From positions 1 to 26,775 of IMG/VR virus record IMGVR_UViG_3300035698_009217: DNA of 26,775 nt; one strand, given 5' to 3'. This stretch comes from a virus. This document shows, piece by piece, positions 21,592 to 26,775 of the stretch. Every line of letters starts with the position of its first letter. The stretch's first letter is position 1. The position numbers and the translations under genes were made by a program. The notes under the pieces were generated by a model. That model saw only the letters and a list, made by a program, of their open reading frames with translations. It had not been told where the DNA came from and ran no database searches.

Positions 21592-22545
21592 TTAAGCAGG
21601 TATATTCCCCACAATCCATCTCCAGTCGTAACAGCCTACCACAAACCTTGTATAAACACCGATACTCCAGGTCATAGTTTCAAAGTCCCTGTTGTCAGTG
21701 ACCTCCGGCTGGATTCTATCGAACCAGTATAAGTTTGCGTTTCGTGCATTGCTGTCCATGACAAGCCAGGGATAAGCGGTTTTGCTGGACTGTTTTGTAA
21801 ATCTGTTCCAGACTATAAGTTTCAACTGTCCGTCGAATATGTTATAGTCGTTGTTGGCTGAAGAAGGTTTCCCTTCTGAACCTAACAGTTCGAGCGCAGT
21901 TTTCCTTAAATTAAAAGGAACCATCAACTCATCAGGGAAATAGTTGCCCTGGTTGCCGCTGTCGTCCTGGAAAGCTACCATAGTTCCAATAGCAGTTTCA
22001 AGATTGTCCCCTGTCAGTGCGTTTGTAGTTTTGTTGTCGGTTGATGTACCGCTGCCGATATTGGTATGAGTATCATTTACAAACGAAACAGCGTCCCCGC
22101 CAAGTGTCCATGTGTAAGTTTCACTATCTTTTGTAAAAGAGGACTGGTCGCAGTTTGTAAAATAAGCCGCTAGGAAATTTTCGCAAGTCCTGTAATAAGA
22201 GTTTAACAAACTGGTTGACCTGTTTTTCATGTCGATAATCTTGTTGTCGTCAAGGGTTTTCCTGTCGAACTTAACAGCTTTGTCAAACTCTTCGGGAATC
22301 CATGTCTTTTTATACAACTCGTTGAAATCTTCATAGTTACGTGTGCCCTTATACTTTTTAAGGTCTGTAAGCGCACTGTATCCCAACATAGAAGTCTGCG
22401 GGTCGTCGGTGTCCATCCTGTTACACAGTTTATTTACGATCGTCCTGTCACCTTCACTTGCCCCGTATTCTTCCATTGCGCCAAATATTGCCGTATCAAC
22501 TCTACCAATAGCGTTCAAAAACTCTGTCGCTGTATATCTTATCAT
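21592..22545 (-). CDS. Major capsid protein
   Basis: A 317-residue protein of the HK97-fold group, resembling Mu gpT-type major head subunits. It has a helical N-terminal part ('EFLNAIGRVDTAIFGAMEEYG', 'RTIVNKLCNRMDTDDP'), then 'TWIPEEFDKAVKFDRKTLDDNKIIDMKNRSTSLLNSYYRTCENFLAAYF' (a long spine-helix-like region) and a beta-rich C-terminal part ending 'WSIGVYTRFVVGCYDWRWIVGNIPA'. It directly follows scaffold and decoration-like genes, which supports the assignment. GAGGTGA precedes ATG 22545. Length and order match podovirus head modules. It would form the capsid shell. Confidence 0.8.
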   Translation of the reverse strand: MIRYTATEFLNAIGRVDTAIFGAMEEYGASEGDRTIVNKLCNRMDTDDPQTSMLGYSALTDLKKYKGTRNYEDFNELYKKTWIPEEFDKAVKFDRKTLDDNKIIDMKNRSTSLLNSYYRTCENFLAAYFTNCDQSSFTKDSETYTWTLGGDAVSFVNDTHTNIGSGTSTDNKTTNALTGDNLETAIGTMVAFQDDSGNQGNYFPDELMVPFNLRKTALELLGSEGKPSSANNDYNIFDGQLKLIVWNRFTKQSSKTAYPWLVMDSNARNANLYWFDRIQPEVTDNRDFETMTWSIGVYTRFVVGCYDWRWIVGNIPA

Positions 22546-22564
22546 TTTCTATTCACCTCTTCCG

Positions 22565-23011
22565 TTAAGACTGTACAGGCGCGTCAGGGAATCTGACATA
22601 CACTGTCGTTGACGCTGCTGAAGTGAAAGAATGTATATATACTTTCCCGCCTGCTGCGTCGTTCCCGTCTATTGCCGTACCATAACATGTTGCAGCCGCT
22701 TCAAGGTTAGCTGTCTGTACACCCTGTAAAAACGCTGCTGTTGCCGCTGAATTTACTGTACCTTTCCATACCTGATTAGAGTTTACAGGTATGACCTCAG
22801 GGTAATAACTTGCCGTTACTACCGAACTTGCCGCTGATACCTGGCTTATTGCGTATACATTGTTTGCCGTTTCTGCGTATATCAAAGCAGCAGCAGATAT
22901 TTTCAAAGCGGCACCTACATAAAGCGCATAGCCTGATGTAGCTGGCAACCGTTTTTCAATATAACAGTCGCCATCGCCGCCGTTTGCAAACTGTGCAAAT
23001 GTGAAAGCCAT
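22565..23011 (-). CDS. Head decoration-like protein
   Basis: A 148-residue alanine/valine/threonine-rich, beta-rich protein starting MAFTFAQFANGGDGDCYIEKRL. Segments such as 'YALYVGAALKISAAALIYAETANNVYAISQVSAASSVVTAS' resemble DUF2190-like or other capsid decoration proteins. The gene sits between scaffold and major capsid genes, the usual place for decoration proteins. AGGAGG precedes ATG 23011. The family is not certain. Confidence 0.6.
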   Translation of the reverse strand: MAFTFAQFANGGDGDCYIEKRLPATSGYALYVGAALKISAAALIYAETANNVYAISQVSAASSVVTASYYPEVIPVNSNQVWKGTVNSAATAAFLQGVQTANLEAAATCYGTAIDGNDAAGGKVYIHSFTSAASTTVYVRFPDAPVQS

Positions 23012-23022
23012 AATTTTTCCTC

Positions 23023-23838
23023 CTAACTGTCTCTATGATATTTTTTATAATACTTTTTAATTGTGGCGTCGTCCCATTTGGGATTAGCTTTTTTAGTTGC
23101 GTTATAATGTTCCTGTGGTACAACAACGTCTGCATATTCCGCACCAGTCCCGGGCTGTGAAGACATATGCGACTTGCTTTGTACCTGTTTCATTCCCTGG
23201 TTGTACCCCTGCTTTTTTGCTTTTGTGCGCATATCGTCAAACATATGTTCTTTATAGTGTGATATAAGGCTTCTGCCGGATTTCCCCTCGTCCCATGCTT
23301 TATAGACTTCTACGGGTATGTCTTCGGCTTTCTTAATTTCGTCTGGAAATTCCTTTACCACTGTAGAGAACTCCTGTACTATGTACTGGCTATGCCTGAA
23401 CTTTTGCAACTCTTTATAAGCAGGGTCGTTTTGCAGAACTTTTTTAATAGCTTCTTCGTCTGGTGCGGTAGCAGGTTGCGGTTTGGTACTTGTTTTTTCG
23501 TACCGTTCGATATCCTGCAAATACTCGTCAAAGCTACCGTACCAGCTTGGGTTCTGCTGTTTCATATACTGAAAACCTTTTTCGGCTTTCTTGATTTTAT
23601 CTTCGTAATCCTTCAACCTTTTTTCCGCTTCTTCTGCTTTCCTTCTCATAGCCGCCCAAGCTGCGTTTTGTTCTGTCGTCTGTACCGCTTTGCCTTTCTG
23701 ACTGGCGGGGTCAGTTTCAGGTTCGCCATTTTCCTCTTGACCTGCGGTATCTGTCTGTTCTTCTGTATTTGTATCTTCCGGAAGGGCGGCGGGTCCTTCC
23801 TCTTTTTCGCCGAATAACTGTATATCAAAAAATTGCAT
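23023..23838 (-). CDS. Capsid scaffolding protein
   Basis: A 271-residue protein typical of Firmicute-phage scaffolds. It starts MQFFDIQLFGEKEEG, has an acidic linker (about 15-55), then 'AAWAAMRRKAEEAEKRLKDYEDKIKKAEKG' coiled coil (about 60-90). Further helical segments follow, and a basic C-terminus ('ATIKKYYKKYHRDS') that commonly binds capsid protein. It guides assembly of the procapsid and is then lost. GAAAGGAG precedes ATG 23838. It is transcribed just after a terminator (23897-23925), so it may have its own promoter, but none is clear in the 58-base gap. The gene just downstream is the decoration-like protein. Confidence 0.85.
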   Translation of the reverse strand: MQFFDIQLFGEKEEGPAALPEDTNTEEQTDTAGQEENGEPETDPASQKGKAVQTTEQNAAWAAMRRKAEEAEKRLKDYEDKIKKAEKGFQYMKQQNPSWYGSFDEYLQDIERYEKTSTKPQPATAPDEEAIKKVLQNDPAYKELQKFRHSQYIVQEFSTVVKEFPDEIKKAEDIPVEVYKAWDEGKSGRSLISHYKEHMFDDMRTKAKKQGYNQGMKQVQSKSHMSSQPGTGAEYADVVVPQEHYNATKKANPKWDDATIKKYYKKYHRDS

Positions 23839-23896
23839 ATTAACTCCTTTCAGATTTTGTGGATGTTTCCGCTATCACCTGCGTATTTTAAAACAT

Positions 23897-23925
23897 AAAA
23901 AAAGCACTTCCGTTTCAAAGTGCTG
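23897..23925 (-). terminator. Rho-independent terminator before the scaffold gene
   Basis: On the minus strand AGCACTT pairs with AAGTGCT (arms 23918-23924 and 23903-23909 on the plus strand) around an eight-base loop, followed by a run of T (plus A-run 23896-23902). It follows the small basic gene that ends at 23926 and precedes scaffold at 23838. Confidence 0.88.
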
Positions 23926-24099
23926 TTAGGACATATGCCTTGGCATACTTCCCTGGTTTTTACCGGGGTTTGACCTTAAGTCAGTACCCTTGTGTATCTT
24001 ACCGCCCATTGCTTTCTTTTCGTTGCTTGACCCCATTTCAAAAGTCCCTTTGTTTGGCGTCTTGCCCTGAAAAGACCCTGATGTTGCTTTTCTTGCCAT
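23926..24099 (-). CDS. Small basic protein, 57 aa
   Basis: ATG at 24099 follows AAGGAGGTGAG (plus strand near 24107-24117). The product (starts MARKATSGSFQGKTPNKGTF, ends SMPRHMS) is rich in lysine, glycine, serine and asparagine and appears disordered, with repeated G-K-x-P/K turns. It could bind nucleic acid or be packaged in the head. The gene lies between a connector-like gene and a terminator, in the structural operon. No family was recognised. Confidence 0.6.
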   Translation of the reverse strand: MARKATSGSFQGKTPNKGTFEMGSSNEKKAMGGKIHKGTDLRSNPGKNQGSMPRHMS

Positions 24100-24119
24100 T
24101 GTTCACTCACCTCCTTAAA

Positions 24120-24818
24120 TTAAACATAAGTATGATAAAATAATGATACTGTAAGTGTACCTGCTGACCCGCCGCTTCTTGCCATTTTTGCGGTTATTAC
24201 AATGTCCGCCATGGTGGCATGCAACGTAAAAGTTATGGTAGCGTCCGAGGTCCCGTCTTTCACCAGTACCAGCCCGGTAGTTGTCACCGATACGCTGGCG
24301 CTCGTATATTCCGCCGTGTTAGTCACCCGGATCACATCAACCAGCCCTACCGACAACCTAGTCACAACTGTCACCGGCCACTGGTTAAGTGTCAGTATGT
24401 TCCTGCCGGATCCGTCGCAGCGTTCAGAATAGTCCTGCGATTCGAAGTTCCTTTTGCAGTATGCGTTCTGCACCCATTCTTCAACTGCCGTATGGATTAT
24501 GGAAGCTATGCCTGTAGGATCTCCCGCTGATTCGTCGCTGGTGATCGTCTGTGCTGCTGAATGGTCGTCGTTGAAACCAAACAGGTATGCAGCATCGGAG
24601 CCCGTGTGGGTATAGGCTATGGTATGCCCGTCTCCCGCATCGATAGTAAACTTCCTGGTGGTACTGTTCCAGCTGACAGTAAATGTGACCGCTCCCCCTG
24701 TCAGGGTATCATCCGCGTTCATAGCAGTCTGCAGTGCTGCAGCTAAAGAGGCCCCGTCGTATGTTCCATCCGGTATATCAATGGAGACAGGGCCTCCCTG
24801 GTCTGAGGTCAATATCAA
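24120..24818 (-). CDS. Virion protein with a connector-like C-terminal region
   Basis: A 232-residue protein. Residues about 10-95 read as an extended beta domain ('IDIPDGTYDGASLAAALQTAMNADDTLTG', 'FTVSWNSTTRKFTIDAGDGH', 'AAYLFGFNDDHSAAQTITSDES'), a pattern seen in phage head and tail minor proteins. Then 'IIHTAVEEWVQNAYCKRNFESQDYSERCDGSGRNILTLNQWPVTVVTRLSV' resembles the helix-plus-hairpin of gp6-type head-tail connectors. A beta-rich tail follows. The TTG start at 24818 overlaps the stop (TTGA) of a three-codon frame (ATG ATG TAT) that begins at 24826 and has the ribosome-binding site GGGAGG at 24841-24846. The gene is notably GC-rich relative to neighbours. Role unclear between connector and minor head protein. 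Confidence 0.55.
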   Translation of the reverse strand: MILTSDQGGPVSIDIPDGTYDGASLAAALQTAMNADDTLTGGAVTFTVSWNSTTRKFTIDAGDGHTIAYTHTGSDAAYLFGFNDDHSAAQTITSDESAGDPTGIASIIHTAVEEWVQNAYCKRNFESQDYSERCDGSGRNILTLNQWPVTVVTRLSVGLVDVIRVTNTAEYTSASVSVTTTGLVLVKDGTSDATITFTLHATMADIVITAKMARSGGSAGTLTVSLFYHTYV

Positions 24819-24874
24819 TACATCATTTGCAGCGTTTTAACCTCCCTGCTTTTCAAGACTTTATCTATCTTTTA

Positions 24875-25384
24875 CTATACACTTGTTAAAGAGCGACTAT
24901 ACTGCCCCGTTATTGCATACGTTCCGGCATCCGTTTTTACGGTTACTTTAATATAATCTCCTGCGAGATGCGGTAACCCAAACATGTCCATAAGAGAATG
25001 GTATGTTCCGTAATTCGCAGTAGTAATATCGAATGTATCAACAACCGTTGCTACATTATTTATAAGCTCATATAACGAAACCGTAATTGTGTTTGCCCCT
25101 GGGTCTACTGCTTTTAACCGCAAACTCCTTATCATAACACGAAAAGTAGTTGCGGTAAACTCAACTACACTTGGTTCCCCTGTAGTAGCATTCAGAGATA
25201 CCGCTACATCCGCCTGTTCATGGAATACACCTGACGCACCTTTTAAAACATTTAGTTCGTCAAGGTACCCTGCTCTTGTTGCTGTCAATCTTGTTTCAAG
25301 GTCATCAACTAATGCTTCCACCGCTTCAAGCCCATATGTGCCATTTATTAATTCAGCTACTGCCCTTTGTGCTGCCTGTGACAT
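24875..25384 (-). CDS. Fibre-like structural protein
   Basis: A 169-residue protein. The N-terminal 'YGLEAVEALVDDLETRLTATRAGYLDELNVLKG' (17-49) is the trimeric stalk motif seen in phage head-fibre and tail proteins ('LTaaRAGYLD'). The C-terminal 120 residues are beta-rich ('FTATTFRVMIRSLRLKAVDPGANTITVSLYELINN', 'GDYIKVTVKTDAGTYAITGQYSRSLTSV') and probably form a compact fibre head. GGAAGGAG precedes ATG 25384. The gene lies between the LamG fibre and the connector-like gene. Host-surface binding or capsid decoration is likely, inferred from the stalk motif and neighbours. Confidence 0.6.
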   Translation of the reverse strand: MSQAAQRAVAELINGTYGLEAVEALVDDLETRLTATRAGYLDELNVLKGASGVFHEQADVAVSLNATTGEPSVVEFTATTFRVMIRSLRLKAVDPGANTITVSLYELINNVATVVDTFDITTANYGTYHSLMDMFGLPHLAGDYIKVTVKTDAGTYAITGQYSRSLTSV

Positions 25385-25401
25385 TTATATCACTCCTTCC
25401 T

Positions 25402-26775
25402 TTATTTTCCAAACCAGTGTCTGGTGCTCTCGTAATGACTTTCTGCAAACCCTGCTAAATTCAATGGTATTTCTCTAAGTATCTTTATAAAAGACTGCTT
25501 TCCGTTTTGGTATCTTGTACCCGCTGCATTGTTGCCAAGTATTAAATCTTCTCCTGCGTCTGAGGTTGCCGTACCTACCGGAGTAGAACCTTCTGTCAGT
25601 GTTTTTAATACTTTATCAATGTAGATTATCGGGTCATTCACTACAGAGGAACTGTCATAAGCCAACACCGCATGATACCAATTGCCCTGTGTTAAACTGT
25701 CGTTCGCTGTTGTCCATGAACCTTGAGTCCCTGAAAATAACTGGTCAAAAAATAAACTATTCGCAGTCGAAGATATGAAAAATCTTCTTGAAGTTTTGTC
25801 CCATATTCTACCGAAATCATCTCCACCTGCACCACCATAATAAAACCACAAAGCAACAGTTTTAATCCTATCATCAATATATTTGCTGCTAAGTATTCTT
25901 ACAAGAGCCGACTCATTCAAAAATGGTAATACAAACAATCCGTTATCTAACTGTTCCCATTGAGTGCTGGTGAGAATCCCTGAATTTGCGTATCGACTTC
26001 TATCTACCAACCCATCTGTTTCTACATCAAGCGATAAATAAGTTGTGTCGGAGGTTGGTATTGTGATTTCCTCGGAGTTATACAATACCACTATAAAATA
26101 TTTTTTATCATCGTCATATCCTGATATTGTAACTTCACCCGTTACCGCGTTAACTGAACAATCGTCGGAAACGTCTGTGAAAGAGGGTGCGTTCTCTGTC
26201 CCGTCATTCCTCAATGCTTTTTCAATAGTACTTTGAAGTTTGCCCGCACCATCTAATGTAATAACTCCGCTAGATGGGTTGTCGTATTTGAAGGAACAGG
26301 GCTCAACGATGTAAGTACCATGTAAAAAACTGTTCATGGCATATTTTCTTACATTGTCTTGGTCGAAGATGAACCTTTCCCCGGTTGTTTCGACTGGTGC
26401 TGCCAACTGATAATGTAGTGTCGTTGTACCTAATCCTGTTCTTGCTGCTGCTATATCTGCATAGGCACCTTTAGCAACAACAATATGAAGCCTACCATCC
26501 GTGGCATAATAATATTTTCCTATACTATCTGTACTATCTCTGTCACCATTTGACACTTCTTCTAATTCATTACCGTCTTTATCAAAATATCTTGTCAACT
26601 CATCAACATTTTCTGTACCATCTTGAGCATCAGACACAATTTCTGTTCTTATATAATCAACATTTGCTAATGCACTTTCATAGCTTAGATATTGTGTGTC
26701 TGAAAAAGTAGTAATGTCCACATTCTGTGTATACTCCCCTGTAAGGACATTAAATTCATCATTAACACCATTAGG
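25402..26775 (-). CDS. LamG-domain tail fibre, 5' end outside window
   Basis: The frame is open to the window's right edge. The upstream residues 'PNGVNDEFNVLTGEYTQNV' belong to the common 'LPNGVcDEidv.tG..tqrv' fibre module, so the GTG at 26721 is internal and the gene begins beyond 26775. The visible part continues with 'TTLHYQLAAPVETTGERF', a partner motif of the same module. The C-terminal 210 residues are a LamG/concanavalin-like jelly roll ('VDRSRYANSGILTSTQWEQLDNGLFVLPFLNESALVRILSS', 'VALWFYYGG', 'YHAVLAYDSSSVVNDPIIYIDKVLKTL'). It probably binds host surface sugars as a receptor-binding protein. The preceding gene cannot be seen. Confidence 0.7.
   Translation of the reverse strand, partial: PNGVNDEFNVLTGEYTQNVDITTFSDTQYLSYESALANVDYIRTEIVSDAQDGTENVDELTRYFDKDGNELEEVSNGDRDSTDSIGKYYYATDGRLHIVVAKGAYADIAAARTGLGTTTLHYQLAAPVETTGERFIFDQDNVRKYAMNSFLHGTYIVEPCSFKYDNPSSGVITLDGAGKLQSTIEKALRNDGTENAPSFTDVSDDCSVNAVTGEVTISGYDDDKKYFIVVLYNSEEITIPTSDTTYLSLDVETDGLVDRSRYANSGILTSTQWEQLDNGLFVLPFLNESALVRILSSKYIDDRIKTVALWFYYGGAGGDDFGRIWDKTSRRFFISSTANSLFFDQLFSGTQGSWTTANDSLTQGNWYHAVLAYDSSSVVNDPIIYIDKVLKTLTEGSTPVGTATSDAGEDLILGNNAAGTRYQNGKQSFIKILREIPLNLAGFAESHYESTRHWFGK

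Overview
The window looks like a piece of a tailed-phage (or prophage) genome whose host is a low-GC Gram-positive bacterium, probably a Clostridia-type Firmicute. The evidence is strong GGAGG ribosome-binding sites, frequent TTG starts, AT-rich sequence, and a toxin-secretion/lysis-family holin. Head and lysis genes are present. A long tape-measure gene and tail-tube genes are not seen, while a tail-tubular/stabilisation-like protein and two very large 'internal virion' style proteins are, so a short-tailed (podovirus-like) virion is the best guess. Terminase, portal and DNA polymerase are not in the window and presumably lie beyond its edges. I see no integrase, tRNA or CRISPR array.

Layout. 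Positions 1-8393 are all on the plus strand and form an early/middle operon of tightly packed genes. They are: a 5'-truncated DUF6745-like gene; small proteins; a Myb/MerR-type DNA-binding protein; SSB; a PDDEXK resolvase-like nuclease; a sigma-like regulator; a dATP/dGTP diphosphohydrolase-like protein; then a sugar block (SpsF/NeuA-like cytidylyltransferase, Gfo/Idh/MocA-like oxidoreductase, HemL-like aminotransferase); a minimal nucleotidyltransferase; a DUF6440 protein; and a small gene interrupted at a slippery heptamer. A bidirectional terminator at about 8399-8424 separates this from the minus strand. Everything from 8419 to 26775 is on the minus strand and is the late operon, read right to left: LamG tail fibre (5' end outside the window), fibre-like and connector-like proteins, a small basic protein, scaffold, decoration-like protein, major capsid protein, small proteins including a C2H2 zinc finger, head-tail adaptor, tail-tubular-like protein, structural protein, two putative ejection proteins, holin, a peptidoglycan-binding/phosphodiester glycosidase protein, amidase, NeuB-like synthase, GNAT acetyltransferase, a 42-residue protein, and a Maf/DUF115 glycosyltransferase-like protein.

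How the genes may work together. The most striking feature is that the parts of a protein-sialylation-like pathway are divided between the two converging operons. The early operon carries nucleotide activation, oxidoreduction and transamination of a sugar. The late operon carries condensation with phosphoenolpyruvate (NeuB), acetylation (GNAT) and a Maf-like transferase, placed directly behind the lysis genes. This suggests phage-directed synthesis of a nonulosonate-like sugar and its transfer to a virion or host-surface protein late in infection. Family assignments are from motifs read by eye; the pathway and its target are inference.
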